Shown one piece after another: positions 7,976 through 17,518 of a DNA stretch of 64,000 nt. The notes beneath the pieces are model-generated. The model saw only the letters and a program-made list of their open reading frames with translations, searched no databases and was not told where the DNA came from. Source of the DNA: Hymenobacter edaphi (GTDB lineage Bacteria; Bacteroidota; Bacteroidia; Cytophagales; Hymenobacteraceae); contig NZ_QHKM01000007.1 in the NCBI RefSeq assembly GCF_003258365.1, positions 124,001 to 188,000 on the forward strand, in the 5' to 3' direction. A program made the translations under genes and the position numbers. Each line of letters starts with the position of its first letter. Positions within the stretch are counted from its first letter, which is position 1.

Positions 7976-8590
7976 ATGGAAATCAAGGACCGGATTCTGC
8001 TGACCGCCGTCGAGCTGTTTATGCGCAACGGTATCCGCAGCGTTTCGATGGACGACATTGCCGCCCAGCTCGGCATGTCGAAAAAGACCCTCTACAAGTG
8101 GTTCGATAACAAAGACCAGATCGTGCTGGCCACCATGCAGCAGCACCTCTGCAAAGAGGAATCGGACTGCGAAATGGTGTTTGCCGCCGGCGCCAACGCG
8201 CTGGAGGAGAGCTATAACCTGATGCAGTGGCACAAGACCATGCTCTCGGGCATCAACCCGAGCATCTTCCACGAGCTGCAGAAGTACTACCCCGAGGCCT
8301 GGGCGCTGTTTGAGCAGCACAAGAACACCTTCATCCTGCGCAAAATCATCGAAAACCTGCGCCGGGGCATCGACGAAGGCCTGTTCCGCCCCGACCTCGA
8401 CGTGGACGTGCTGGCCCGGCTGAAGCTGGCCGAAATCGAGCTGATGTTCGACGCCCGCGTGTTTCCGACCCGGCAATTCGAGCTGCAGCGCCTGCACACG
8501 GTCACCGTCGAGCACTTTCTCTACGGCATCTGCACCCTGAAGGGGCACCGCCTGATCAACCAGTACCGTCAGCTGACGGAAGCTGACTAA
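7976..8590 (+). CDS. TetR/AcrR family transcriptional regulator
   Basis: 204 residues. The N-terminal 50 form a TetR DNA-binding domain: RILLTAVELFMRNGIRSVSMDDIAAQLGMSKKTLYKWFDNKDQIV, with the recognition helix around SKKTLYKWF. The C-terminal part is a ligand-binding helical domain of unknown specificity. I chose the ATG at 7976, just downstream of a TACCTTTG promoter; a longer reading from 7955 would start inside that promoter. It is the first gene of a four-gene set with tolC-like, adaptor and RND genes in the same direction, so it most likely senses a toxic compound or envelope signal and controls the pump. Confidence 0.93.
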   Translation: MEIKDRILLTAVELFMRNGIRSVSMDDIAAQLGMSKKTLYKWFDNKDQIVLATMQQHLCKEESDCEMVFAAGANALEESYNLMQWHKTMLSGINPSIFHELQKYYPEAWALFEQHKNTFILRKIIENLRRGIDEGLFRPDLDVDVLARLKLAEIELMFDARVFPTRQFELQRLHTVTVEHFLYGICTLKGHRLINQYRQLTEAD

Positions 8591-8622
8591 ACCACCAACC
8601 CGCTCTCACCATTCGTTTCGCT

Positions 8623-10299
8623 ATGAACAAAGCGTTTCGCCTACTGCTGCTGCTAGCCGCTTTGGGCTTCCTCGGGCTGCACGAGCTACTGGCCCAGACG
8701 CCCGCCCCGGGCCAGGCGCCCGTGGCCTCGGGCGCGCCCATGTCGCTGAGCCTTTCGCAGGCCGTTGACTTCGCCCTCAAAAACAAATCCTCGCTGATGG
8801 CCACCCGCCTGGGCGAGCAGACCGCCCACGCCCGCGTCGGCGAAATTCGCTCCGCCGGGCTGCCGCAGGTGAACGTGGCCGCCAACCTGGCCGACAACTT
8901 CAAGCTGCAGAAGTCCCTGGTCGACGTGGGCGCCTTCGGGGGCTCCACCGCCACCCAGCTCACTTCCGCCGACGTGACGGCCGCCCAGGGCGGGCAGAAC
9001 GTCAACCTCTCCCAGGTGCAGGTGGAGCGCACGCCGGTGCCGCCCCAGGCCATTGCCTTCGGCCTGCGGCACGCCGGCAACACCAGCGCCTCGGTGTCGC
9101 AGCTGCTCTTCGATGGCTCGTATCTGATTGGCCTGAAGGCCGCTAAGGTGTACGAAGACCTGGCCAAGAAGCAAACCCAGCAGGCCGAAATCGACGTGGT
9201 GGAGCAGGTGCAGAAGGCCTACTACAGCACCCTGGTCGCCCGCGCCCGCCTGGAGCTGCTGGCCCGCAACGTGCAGCGCCTCGACACGCTGCTCTACCAG
9301 ACCAACGCTACTTATAAGGAGGGCTTCGTGGAGAAGCTCGATGTGGACCGCCTGCGCGTGCAGCGCAACAACCTGGTGGTGGAGCAGCAGAAAGCCCAGC
9401 GCCTGACCGAGCTGAGCGTGGCCCTGCTGAAGTTCCAGATGGGCCTGCCCCAGGAACAGCCGGTGGTGCTGACCGATCAGCTCGACGGGGCTCTGGTGGA
9501 TGCCAACTCCCTGCGCCAGCGCCTGGGCGCGGCCAACTTCAACACCGGCAGCGGCGACCGTAGCCTGGGCGGCGTGCCCACGGCCCCGGCCCCCACGGGC
9601 GGCAACGCCGCCGAGCAGGCCCGCCAGGACCAGCAGTCGGCCCTGAGCGGGGCCCGGCCCAGCCAGGCCGCGGCGGCCTTCAACTACAACAACCGCATCG
9701 AGTTCACGACCCTGGAAACCCAGCAGGCCCTGGCCGGCCTCGATTTGGCTAACCGCCGCGCCGGTGCCTACCCGCGCCTGGTAGCTACGGCTGCCTACGG
9801 CTTCAACGGCTCGGCCAACGGCCTGGGCAACCTGTTTGCCTTCCGCGGCCCGAACTCGGTGGACGGCAACGGCTTCCCCAACCAGAACTGGTTTGGCTTC
9901 GGCAACGTGGGCCTGAGCTTGCAGATTCCGGTGTTCGACGGCTTCCGCCGCAAGTACCAGGTGCAGCAGGCGCGCATTCAGCAGCAGACCATTGAGCGGG
10001 GCTTCGAGACGCTGCGCCAGAGCATCGACCTGCAGGACGCGCAGAGCCGCACCACGCTCACCAATGCCCTGGACGTGCTCGACAACCAGAAAGCCAACCT
10101 GGAGCTGGCTACCGACGTGGCCCGCGTGTCGCGCATCAAGTTCCAGGAGGGCGTGGGCTCGAACCTGGAAGTCATTACCGCCGAAACCGACCTGCGCTCG
10201 GCCCAGACCAACTACTACGCCGCCCTCTACGACGTGCTGGTGGCCAAGGTGGACCGCGACAAAGCCACCGGCGAGCTGTTCAATCAGACGAAAAAGTAA
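8623..10299 (+). CDS. TolC family outer membrane efflux protein
   Basis: 558 residues with a signal peptide (cleavage near LLAQ), then the two repeated helical-hairpin units of the TolC fold. Typical pieces are LSLSQAVDFALKNKSSLMATRLGEQ near the N-terminus and VGLSLQIPVFDGFRRKYQVQQARI followed by VGSNLEVITAETDLRSAQTNYYAALYDVLVAKVDRDKATGEL in the second half. It is long for the family because of a Gly/Ala-rich insert around 300-350. It would form the outer-membrane channel for the adaptor and RND pump encoded next. The stop codon at 10297-10299 touches repeat element E3. Confidence 0.93.
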   Translation: MNKAFRLLLLLAALGFLGLHELLAQTPAPGQAPVASGAPMSLSLSQAVDFALKNKSSLMATRLGEQTAHARVGEIRSAGLPQVNVAANLADNFKLQKSLVDVGAFGGSTATQLTSADVTAAQGGQNVNLSQVQVERTPVPPQAIAFGLRHAGNTSASVSQLLFDGSYLIGLKAAKVYEDLAKKQTQQAEIDVVEQVQKAYYSTLVARARLELLARNVQRLDTLLYQTNATYKEGFVEKLDVDRLRVQRNNLVVEQQKAQRLTELSVALLKFQMGLPQEQPVVLTDQLDGALVDANSLRQRLGAANFNTGSGDRSLGGVPTAPAPTGGNAAEQARQDQQSALSGARPSQAAAAFNYNNRIEFTTLETQQALAGLDLANRRAGAYPRLVATAAYGFNGSANGLGNLFAFRGPNSVDGNGFPNQNWFGFGNVGLSLQIPVFDGFRRKYQVQQARIQQQTIERGFETLRQSIDLQDAQSRTTLTNALDVLDNQKANLELATDVARVSRIKFQEGVGSNLEVITAETDLRSAQTNYYAALYDVLVAKVDRDKATGELFNQTKK

Positions 10300-10402
10300 G
10301 GAGCTAGGAGTCAGGAGCTAGGAGCTGGAAGCTCCTGACCCAGCCACAGTTGATTGCCCAACACCCCCGATTCTAGCTCCTAACTTCTTGCTACTAGCTC
10401 CT
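10299..10402. repeat. Element E3: inverted arms of AGGAGCT-type heptamers
   Basis: The left arm (10299-10330) is built of 7-mers of the type AGGAGCT. The right arm (10371-10402) is its inverted copy with 26 of 32 positions matching, separated by a 40-nt loop. It starts on the last base of the tolC stop codon and ends six bases before the adaptor ATG, so it fills the intercistronic gap of an efflux operon. AGGAG words resemble Shine-Dalgarno sequence, but in the right arm they lie on the minus strand. Confidence 0.85.
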
Positions 10403-10408
10403 TCTCCA

Positions 10409-11557
10409 ATGAAATACGTTTCTTCTTCGGCGCTGCTGTTCCTGGCTTTCCTGGCTTCCTGCGGCGGCGGTGATAAAGACCCCAAAGCCGAGCTGGAAAA
10501 GCTCAAAAAGGAACAGGCCACTAACGCTGCCAAAATTGCCGAGCTGGAAGCCAAAGCCGGTCCGGCCGCGGCCACCGAGCTGGCCGCCACGCCCGTATCG
10601 GTTATCAGCGTGCAGCCCGAAAGCTTCACCAGCTACCTGGAAGTGCAGGGCCGCGCCGACTTCGACGAAAACGCCAACGTGTCGCCCCGGGTCCCGGGCG
10701 TGCTCACCAGCATCCGCGTGCAGCGCGGCGACCGGGTGAGCAAGGGCCAGGTTATTGCCACCCAGGACGCGGCCGTGCTCGAATCGGGCATTGCCGAGCT
10801 GCGCACCCGCCTGGAGCTGGCCAAGACCGTGTACGAAAAGCAGGACCGCCTCTGGAAACAGCAGATCGGCACCGAAATCCAGTACCTGCAGGCCAAGAAC
10901 AACTACGAAGCCCTGCAGCGTAGCCTGGCCACCCAGCAGCAGCAGCGCGCCATGTACAACGTGGTAGCGCCCTTCGGCGGCACCGTGGACGACGTGCCGG
11001 CCAAGGTGGGCGAAATGGGCAACCCCGGCATGCCGGTGGTGCGCCTGCTCAGCGGCGGCGGCGGCAAGCTGGTGGCCGATGTATCGGAAAACTACGCCAG
11101 CACCATCAAGGCCGGTGACAAGGCCCTGGTGAGCATCCCGGATTTGGGCGTGAACGACGTGCCCTCGACGGTGCGCACCGTGAGCCGCACCATCAACCCG
11201 GCCAGCCGCACCTTCCCGGTGGAGCTGCGCCTGACCGGCCCGGCCGCCGCGCAGCTGCGCCCCAACATGGTGGCAACCGTCCGCATCCAGAACTACAGCA
11301 AGGCCAGCACCACCGTGCTGCCCGTGGACCTGGTGCAGAAGGACGAAACCAACAGCTACGTGTTCGTGGTGGAAGACAAAGGCGGCAAAAAAGTGGCCGC
11401 CAAGCGCGTGGTGCAGACCGGCGCCACCTACAACGGCCGCACCGAAATTACCGGCGGTCTGAAAGCCAACGACCAGGTCATTTCGGCCGGCTACCAGAAC
11501 CTCAACGAGGGCCAGACGGTGTCCCTCGCCGGCGCAGCCGGGCAAGCAGGCGCCTAG
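10409..11557 (+). CDS. RND efflux periplasmic adaptor (membrane fusion) lipoprotein
   Basis: 382 residues. The start at 10409 gives a lipoprotein signal ending in the lipobox LASC (Cys at about residue 14). A short coiled coil follows ([25 protein letters not shown]), then the barrel-sandwich segment [30 protein letters not shown], an alpha-hairpin and a beta-barrel domain ending [13 protein letters not shown]. It links the inner-membrane RND pump (next gene) to the TolC protein (previous gene). The substrate cannot be deduced. The upstream gap is repeat element E3, and the 80-bp downstream gap to the pump shows no repeat. Confidence 0.94.
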   Translation: MKYVSSSALLFLAFLASCGGGDKDPKAELEKLKKEQATNAAKIAELEAKAGPAAATELAATPVSVISVQPESFTSYLEVQGRADFDENANVSPRVPGVLTSIRVQRGDRVSKGQVIATQDAAVLESGIAELRTRLELAKTVYEKQDRLWKQQIGTEIQYLQAKNNYEALQRSLATQQQQRAMYNVVAPFGGTVDDVPAKVGEMGNPGMPVVRLLSGGGGKLVADVSENYASTIKAGDKALVSIPDLGVNDVPSTVRTVSRTINPASRTFPVELRLTGPAAAQLRPNMVATVRIQNYSKASTTVLPVDLVQKDETNSYVFVVEDKGGKKVAAKRVVQTGATYNGRTEITGGLKANDQVISAGYQNLNEGQTVSLAGAAGQAGA

Positions 11558-11637
11558 CGCAAGGACCAGCGCGGCGGGCACCTAACCCGGCCCGCCGCGC
11601 GGCCTGACACGTCACCCATCCTAGCTTCCGACTCCCC

Positions 11638-14600
11638 ATGCAGGATATCGAAAAAGAGTTTGGACCCACCAGTTGGTCCATTAATAACAAGACCAGCATT
11701 TACATCATCACGCTGCTGCTGTGCGTGGCGGGTATCTTCTCCTACATCAAGCTGGGCAAGGAGAAATTCCCGGATATCGTCATTCCGCGCATCATCGTGG
11801 CCACGGTGTACCCCGGCACTTCGCCGACGGACATCGAAAACCTGGTGACGCGCCAGCTTGAGAAGGAAATCAAGTCGGTGAACGGGGTGAAGAAAATCAA
11901 CTCCACCTCCAACCAGGACTACTGCATCGTGGACGTGGAGTTCAACTCCGGCGTGGACGTGCAGTACGCCAAGCAGCTCATCAAGGACGCCGTCGACAAG
12001 GCCGGCAACGAGCTGCCCAACGATTTGCCGACGCCGCCCACCGTGCAGGAAGTGAACCTGTCGGAGCTGCCCATCATGCAGATCAACCTGGCCGGCAACC
12101 TGCCCGCTTCGCAGCTGAAGAAGCTGGCCGACGACTTCCAGGATAAAATCGAGGCCCTGCCCGAAATTACCCGCGTCGACATCATCGGCGCCCTGGAGCA
12201 GCAGGTGAACGTGGACGTGGACCTCTACAAGCTCCGCGCCGCCCGCCTGGGCTTCACCGACATCGAGGGCGCCATTGCCCGCGAGAACATCACGATTTCG
12301 GGCGGCTCGGTGGACGTGGGCGACCAGAAGCGCGCCGTGCGCGTGGCCGGTCAGTACGTCAACGCCGCCGACATTGCCAACATCCAGATCAAGAACCTCT
12401 CCGGCTCGGCCGTGCGCCTCGGCGACATTGCCACCGTGGAGGACGCCTTCAAGGACCGCGAATCGTACGCCCGCCTCGACGGCAAGCCCTCGATTACGCT
12501 GAACGTGATTAAGCGCCAGGGCGAAAACCTCATCGACGCCTCCGACAAGATCAAGCAGCTGGTCGACGAGTCGAAGAAGGGCCAGTCCAGCGACCTGCGC
12601 ATCACCATTACCGGCGACACCTCGAACGACACCCGCGTAACGCTGCACGATTTGATCAACACCATCGTCATCGGCTTTATCCTCGTGACGGTGATTCTGA
12701 TGTTCTTCATGGGTACCACCAACGCCCTGTTCGTGGGTCTGTCGGTGCCGCTGTCGATGTTCCTGGCCTTCGTGGTGTTGCCCATGTTCGGCTTCGCCTT
12801 GAACATGATTGTGCTCTTCGCCTTCCTGCTGGCGCTGGGTATCGTGGTCGATGACGCCATTGTGGTGATTGAAAACACCCACCGCCTGCTGCACGAGCAC
12901 CCGAACCTGACCACGGCGCAAGCCGCCAAGTTTGCCGCCGGCGAGGTATTTGTGCCGGTACTGGCCGGTACCTTGACCACCGTGGCCCCCTTCGTGCCGC
13001 TGATGTTCTGGCCGGGAATTGTGGGTAGTTTCATGTTCTACCTACCAGTGACGCTGATTCTGACCTTGATGTCCTCGCTCATCGTGGCCTTCATCATGAA
13101 CCCGGTGTTTGCCGTGTCGTTCATGGAGCGCGAAGACCACCACGCCGAGGACAAGAAGCCCAAGCTGACCAAGACCTTCCTCATCGTGACGGGCGTGATG
13201 CTGCTGATTGCGCTGATTGGCTATGTGGCCGGTTCGTTCTTCGTCGGCAACCTGTTCATCTTCCTGATTGTCTTCGCCCTGCTCGACAAGTTCGTGTTCG
13301 TGCACATGATTGCCTGGTTCCAGACCCGGGCCTTGCCGCGCTTCATGGACGGCTACGCCAGCCTGGTGCGCTGGGCCATCGGCCACCCGGTGCTGGTCAT
13401 GGTGGGCGTGCTGGTGCTGTTCATCGGCTCGTTCGTGGCCGTGGGCATGCGCGGCCCCAAGGTGGACTTCTTCCCCAAGGGCGACCCGAAATTCGTGTAC
13501 ACCTACCTGAAGATGCCGGTGGGCACCCGCGTGGAGGTTACCGACTCGGTGGCCCGCGAGCTGGAAAAGCGCATCTACGGCGTCATCGGCACGAAAAACC
13601 CGGACGTGGAATCGGTAATTACCAACGTGGCCATCGGCGCCGGCGACCCGGGCGAGGCTACGGCTTCGGGGGTGTCGCAGTCGCACCTGGCCAAGGTGGC
13701 CGTGGCCTTCAAGGAGCTGAGTGAGCGGACCGGCCCCGAAACCCGCACCTACATGGACAAAATCCGGGAGGCCGTGAAGGGCATCCCCGGCACCGAAATT
13801 TCGGTGGACCAGGAGTCGAGCGGCCCGCCCACGGGTAAGGAAATTGCCATCGAAGTAGCCGGCGACGACTACCCGAAACTGGCCGCCCTCTCGAAGGACG
13901 TGATTCGCTACATCAACCAGAAGAACATCGGCGGCATCGAGCAGCTGCGCTCCAACCTGGAAGACCGTAACCCCGAAATTGCCGTGAACATCGACCGGAC
14001 CCGCGCCAACCGCGAGGGCATCAGCACGGCTCAGATCGGCATGGAAGTGCGCACGGCCATCTACGGCTACGAGGCCAGCAAATTCAAGACCCCCGACGAC
14101 GAGTACCCGATTCAGGTGCGCTACGCCAAGCCCTACCGCGAAGACGTGGACGCCATCCTGAACTCGCCGCTGACCTTCCGCGACGCCACCGGCCAGATGC
14201 GCCAGGTGCCCATCAGCTCCGTGGCCGACGTGAAGTACAGCACCACCTACGGCGGCATCAAGCGCAAGGACGTGAAGCGCGTCATCACCATCTCCTCGAA
14301 CGTGCTGAGCGGCTTCACCGGCCCCGACGTGGTGAGCAACATCCAGACGGCCCTGAAGGCCTACCCGACGCCTCCGGGCTACACCATCAAAATGGGTGGT
14401 GCGCAGGAAGACCAAAAGGAAACCTCCGACTTCCTGCCCCTGGCCGGTATCGGCGCCCTGGGCCTGATCTTCCTGATCCTGGTGGTGCAGTTCAACTCGT
14501 TCAGCAAGCCGGTTATCATCCTCTCCGAAGTGCTGTTCTCCATTGCCGGCGTATTCTGGGGCCTGGCCATTACGGGCATGAACATCAGCATCGTGATGAC

Positions 14601-15069
14601 GGGTGTGGGCATCATCGCCCTGGCCGGTATCGTGGTGAAAAACGGGATTCTGCTGGTCGAATTCACCGACATCCTGCGCAGCCAGGGTATGTCCCTGCGC
14701 GAAGCCATTGTACTGGCCGGCCGCACCCGCCTGAACCCGGTAATCCTGACGGCCACGGCCGCCACGCTGGGTTTGATTCCGCTGGCCATCGGCCTGAACG
14801 TGGACTTCTACGAGCTGTTTGCCTCGGGCCACCCCAACTTCTTTATCGGCGGTGAGTCGGTGGTGTTCTGGGGCCCGCTGGCCTGGACCATCATCTTCGG
14901 CCTGGTCTTCGCTACGCTCATTACCCTGGTGGTCGTGCCGGTGATGTACCTGCTGAGCGAGACGCTGAAAGGCAAGGTGACCGGCAACGACCCGGACGCC
15001 AACGTGCAGCCGGTCGCCGATGAAGAAGAGGTAGCGGCCGCCACTCCCCCGGTGCTGGCCGAATACTAA
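11638..15069 (+). CDS. Efflux RND transporter permease subunit
   Basis: 1143 residues, somewhat longer than the usual 1030-1060. Two six-helix halves are each followed by a periplasmic porter region. The proton-relay motif in TM4 is intact: LALGIVVDDAIVVIENT with D405 and D406. GVGIIALAGIVVKNGILLVEF marks TM10. The extra length comes partly from a basic loop after TM6 (REDHHAEDKKPKLTKT, about residue 500) and added hydrophobic segments. It is the inner-membrane drug/proton antiporter of the tripartite pump. HAE1-type multidrug export is the best match; metal-type specificity is not indicated. Confidence 0.94.
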   Translation: MQDIEKEFGPTSWSINNKTSIYIITLLLCVAGIFSYIKLGKEKFPDIVIPRIIVATVYPGTSPTDIENLVTRQLEKEIKSVNGVKKINSTSNQDYCIVDVEFNSGVDVQYAKQLIKDAVDKAGNELPNDLPTPPTVQEVNLSELPIMQINLAGNLPASQLKKLADDFQDKIEALPEITRVDIIGALEQQVNVDVDLYKLRAARLGFTDIEGAIARENITISGGSVDVGDQKRAVRVAGQYVNAADIANIQIKNLSGSAVRLGDIATVEDAFKDRESYARLDGKPSITLNVIKRQGENLIDASDKIKQLVDESKKGQSSDLRITITGDTSNDTRVTLHDLINTIVIGFILVTVILMFFMGTTNALFVGLSVPLSMFLAFVVLPMFGFALNMIVLFAFLLALGIVVDDAIVVIENTHRLLHEHPNLTTAQAAKFAAGEVFVPVLAGTLTTVAPFVPLMFWPGIVGSFMFYLPVTLILTLMSSLIVAFIMNPVFAVSFMEREDHHAEDKKPKLTKTFLIVTGVMLLIALIGYVAGSFFVGNLFIFLIVFALLDKFVFVHMIAWFQTRALPRFMDGYASLVRWAIGHPVLVMVGVLVLFIGSFVAVGMRGPKVDFFPKGDPKFVYTYLKMPVGTRVEVTDSVARELEKRIYGVIGTKNPDVESVITNVAIGAGDPGEATASGVSQSHLAKVAVAFKELSERTGPETRTYMDKIREAVKGIPGTEISVDQESSGPPTGKEIAIEVAGDDYPKLAALSKDVIRYINQKNIGGIEQLRSNLEDRNPEIAVNIDRTRANREGISTAQIGMEVRTAIYGYEASKFKTPDDEYPIQVRYAKPYREDVDAILNSPLTFRDATGQMRQVPISSVADVKYSTTYGGIKRKDVKRVITISSNVLSGFTGPDVVSNIQTALKAYPTPPGYTIKMGGAQEDQKETSDFLPLAGIGALGLIFLILVVQFNSFSKPVIILSEVLFSIAGVFWGLAITGMNISIVMTGVGIIALAGIVVKNGILLVEFTDILRSQGMSLREAIVLAGRTRLNPVILTATAATLGLIPLAIGLNVDFYELFASGHPNFFIGGESVVFWGPLAWTIIFGLVFATLITLVVVPVMYLLSETLKGKVTGNDPDANVQPVADEEEVAAATPPVLAEY

Positions 15070-15279
15070 GGCCGCCGCCATATCAGCCCGGCGGTGGTGG
15101 TGCGTTCTACACCTGCAACTGCCCACCGCCGGGCTGCGGGCGGCCCAAGCCGGGCCGCCGAAAAATCTGATGCAACCTTTTGCGGCCTTGCCGACTCCGA
15201 CCTACGGCCACCGGCCGTTCGCCGGCAGCCCCCAGGCTTTGTTTCTCCCATTTTCCGTTCACCCGTCGTTTCAACAGCC

Positions 15280-15555
15280 ATGTTAACCCGAACGACTACC
15301 ATCCCCGGCAGCACCAACATCGAACAGCAGGTGCTCCGGATCATCAGCAAGCGCAAGGCCATTAAGCCTACCCGCCTGCGTGTTTCCAGTAACCTGAGCC
15401 GCGAGCTGGGCTTCGATACCGTCGACGTGGTCGACATCATTCTGGAGCTGGAGCGCCGCTTCAAAATCACCATTCCCGACGAGGTGCCCCTGCACACCGT
15501 ACGCGACTTTGTGCGCTACGTGGCCTCGCACCTGGGGGGCTCCAAAGCCCGCTAA
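15280..15555 (+). CDS. Acyl-carrier-protein-like protein with Thr at the pantetheine site
   Basis: 91 residues with an ACP-like four-helix pattern: LSRELGFDTVDVVDIILELERRFKITIPDEV. The position that is Ser in the DSL motif of true acyl carrier proteins is Thr47 (DTV), so standard 4'-phosphopantetheine attachment is doubtful. The rest of helix II and the IPDE loop are well kept, so the fold is probably conserved. The start at 15280 is chosen because the upstream reading is low-complexity GC-rich sequence. It lies 210 bp after the RND pump, followed by a strong bidirectional terminator. Function is unknown: a carrier decoy, regulatory ACP homologue, or a partner of a lipid enzyme. Confidence 0.8.
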   Translation: MLTRTTTIPGSTNIEQQVLRIISKRKAIKPTRLRVSSNLSRELGFDTVDVVDIILELERRFKITIPDEVPLHTVRDFVRYVASHLGGSKAR

Positions 15556-15592
15556 GCAGCGTAGACGCCAGCAATACCCTCGATAGTCTGAA

Positions 15593-15645
15593 AAACGCCA
15601 ACGGCCCGCTTCCCTCACGCAGAGGGAAGCGGGCCGTTGGCGTTT
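15593..15645. terminator. Bidirectional hairpin terminator
   Basis: A perfect 23-bp inverted repeat (15593-15615 and 15623-15645) with a 7-nt loop between the convergent ACP-like gene and the DUF1232 gene. The outer ends are AAAC/GTTT, giving short U-tracts in both directions. Confidence 0.85.
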
Positions 15646-15662
15646 GGAATAAGGAGGCCGGT

Positions 15663-16457
15663 TTAGCGCACGTTGCCGCCGGTGTCGCCGCCGCGCAGGG
15701 TGCTGTCCTTCGGGTCGCGGCTGCCAGCCGTGCTGGCGGCGGCCACGTTGGGGTTGGGCTGGTTGCCCACTTCCGGGTGGTGCTTGGCGTGAGCGGCCGG
15801 GCTGTCCGCATCGGAAGCCGCTGAGTTGGCCGGATCGGGGTTGGGGCCGCCGGGCAGGTCGGCCGCGCCGGCCCGCTTCGCCGACTCAGCCGACTCCACA
15901 AACGAGCCGCTGGTCACGCTGTGCTCCGCCTTTTCCACCGGCGACTCGGTGATGGCACCCAGACGGCGCGTTACCGGGCCTTTCTTGGCCGACTCCGGCG
16001 CTGCCTCGAACCGCTCGCTGGGCACCGCAATGGGATGCGGGCGCGACTTTTCCCAGTCGGCAAACTTGTCCATCTCGGTCTTGAGGGTGCTGGTAAACCA
16101 GGCCATCAGCGCCACGTCGTCGAGCAGGCCGACCACGGGAATGAAGTCGGGCACCAGGTCGATGGGGGAGAGGAAGTAGATGAGCACCGCCACGGCCGCC
16201 ATTACCGTGGGCGTTGGAATGCCGGTGTACTCGCCCGAGGCGGCGTACTTCACCAGGCGGAACAGCGTCTGCAGGCTTTCCCAGGCTTCGTGGGCAATAT
16301 GGCCGACGTCCTTCTTGGCGCTGGCTTTCTGATAGGCGTCGTTGAGCAGTTGCTTGATGCGCAGCGGCTGCTTGAGGTAGCTTTCGGCCTTGCTCAGAAA
16401 GCCCTTAAAAAGCGGCGACGACGCAATTCGTTCGCCGTCGGGAGTGGATGTAGCCAT
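15663..16457 (-). CDS. DUF1232 (YkvA-like) membrane protein
   Basis: 264 residues. The DUF1232 core is AVLIYFLSPIDLVPDFIPVVGLLDDVALM (about 92-120), a hydrophobic segment with the family signature SPIDLxPDFIPxxGxxDD. The N-terminal 80 residues are helical and soluble. The C-terminal 110 residues are a low-complexity Ala/Ser/Gly/Pro tail with repeated ESAK/ESAE-type words, probably disordered. Role is unknown; relatives are found near envelope and stress genes. It lies downstream of the NlpC/P60 gene on the same strand but is separated from it by a terminator. Confidence 0.85.
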   Translation of the reverse strand: MATSTPDGERIASSPLFKGFLSKAESYLKQPLRIKQLLNDAYQKASAKKDVGHIAHEAWESLQTLFRLVKYAASGEYTGIPTPTVMAAVAVLIYFLSPIDLVPDFIPVVGLLDDVALMAWFTSTLKTEMDKFADWEKSRPHPIAVPSERFEAAPESAKKGPVTRRLGAITESPVEKAEHSVTSGSFVESAESAKRAGAADLPGGPNPDPANSAASDADSPAAHAKHHPEVGNQPNPNVAAASTAGSRDPKDSTLRGGDTGGNVR

Positions 16458-16579
16458 GGTATGAAAGGAGTTGAGAGAACAAACAAAAGCCCGCCGCCGA
16501 AGCAGCCGGCGGCTGCCGTGCTATACTGTTTCGCGCCAAAATAGTTATCGGGCGCTATTTCCACCGGGCTATAAACAAA

Positions 16580-16606
16580 AAGCCCCGGCTCAGGGAGCAG
16601 GGGCTT
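16580..16606 (-). terminator. Rho-independent terminator of the NlpC/P60 gene
   Basis: AAGCCCC at 16580-16586 pairs with GGGGCTT at 16600-16606, with an inner GGCTC/GAGC pairing. On the minus strand the stem is followed by a T-rich stretch (the A-run at 16576-16581 on the plus strand). Confidence 0.7.
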
Positions 16607-16627
16607 CGCAGAACAGGCTGTTGAGAG

Positions 16628-17212
16628 CTATTCGACGTTGACGCGGCCGGCCGCGTAGAAATTGCGGTGGTAGTAGGGCTGCTCCAGCGAGCTGACCATC
16701 ACGCCGCCGTTGGTGGCCGAGTGGGCAAACTTGCCGTCCTTCAGGTAGATGCCGACGTGGTAAATGGGCTGGCCCGGGCCGCGGCGGAAAAACACCAGGT
16801 CGCCGGTCTTCATCTCGTCCTTGGCTACGCGCGTGGCGTTGCTGAACATGGAGCGGGAGCTGTGCACCAGGTTGACGCCGTACACTTCCTTAAAGACGCG
16901 GGTTACGAAGCCAGAGCAGTCGGTGCCGCTCTTGCTGTTGGAGCCGAAGCGGTAGGGCGTGCCCAGCCATTCGGTGATGGTGCGCAGCAGCGAGGCGTTG
17001 TCCTCGTAGTCGGCGCGGATGCCGAGGGCCTGCGAGTAGTAGCCGACGTTCAGCGAGTCGCGGAAATCCTCGCTGCCCCCGTCGGGCAGGGCGAAAAGCG
17101 ACGCTTCAGCCATGGCCGGCAAACCGGCCGGGCGGGAATCAGGAGCGTAGTCAAAGAAAAAAGAAAGGGCCAGTGAAACAGCGGCGAGGCAACACAAAAA
17201 GGTATTCTTCAT
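16628..17212 (-). CDS. Secreted NlpC/P60 family cell-wall endopeptidase
   Basis: 194 residues with a hydrophobic N-terminal signal (CCLAAVSLALSFFF). The NlpC/P60 domain occupies about 75-190, with TDCSGFV (catalytic Cys), HVGIYL (catalytic His) and a downstream FAHSA segment, a complete active site. Such enzymes cut D-Glu/meso-DAP type links in peptidoglycan. The cell-wall role is well supported by family; the exact bond is not. It is transcribed away from the small HExxH protein across a 306-bp gap. Confidence 0.9.
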   Translation of the reverse strand: MKNTFLCCLAAVSLALSFFFDYAPDSRPAGLPAMAEASLFALPDGGSEDFRDSLNVGYYSQALGIRADYEDNASLLRTITEWLGTPYRFGSNSKSGTDCSGFVTRVFKEVYGVNLVHSSRSMFSNATRVAKDEMKTGDLVFFRRGPGQPIYHVGIYLKDGKFAHSATNGGVMVSSLEQPYYHRNFYAAGRVNVE

Positions 17213-17518
17213 TGTCCGTCGTGTGGGTAGTGGATCCGCTCCCAGGCGGCGGTCCGGCAGGACCGGGTGGCGTACTTTTCTTCTCTAGAAGATGCCGTTG
17301 GAGAAAGTGAAAAAGAGGTTTTTTTCAACCGGTCCGGAAAGATTCTATCCGGGCCGATAGGGTAAAGCTAGCCGCCGACCCGTTGCAGTCCAAGCTTTCG
17401 GCGCAGAAAAGCCGAATATTCCTTCTAATATTCAATTCGGTGGCAGAATAGTATTGCTGAGGTTGCCAACCTTGGGCTACTTGTTTCGTATCCTGTTGTC
17501 TTTCAATCAGCTCGTACG
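17213..17518. promoter_or_regulatory. Divergent intergenic region with small inverted repeat
   Basis: A 306-bp gap between divergent genes that must hold both promoters. I see a 7-bp perfect inverted repeat GAATATT / AATATTC (17414-17420 and 17427-17433) in AT-rich surroundings, a possible operator. I see no convincing TAnnTTTG element and no RNA gene. Confidence 0.4.

Noticed and set aside
10299-10402. Ordinary rho-independent terminator after tolC
   Set aside because: Arms are 32 nt of tandem words, the loop is 40 nt, and no T-run follows; it fits the repeat family better.
13042-15126. Long open reading frames antisense to known genes (e.g. 694 aa opposite the RND pump, 821 aa opposite the YfhO gene)
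   Set aside because: High GC and codon bias open the antisense frames; their translations are His/Gln/Val-rich with no domain and no proper start context.
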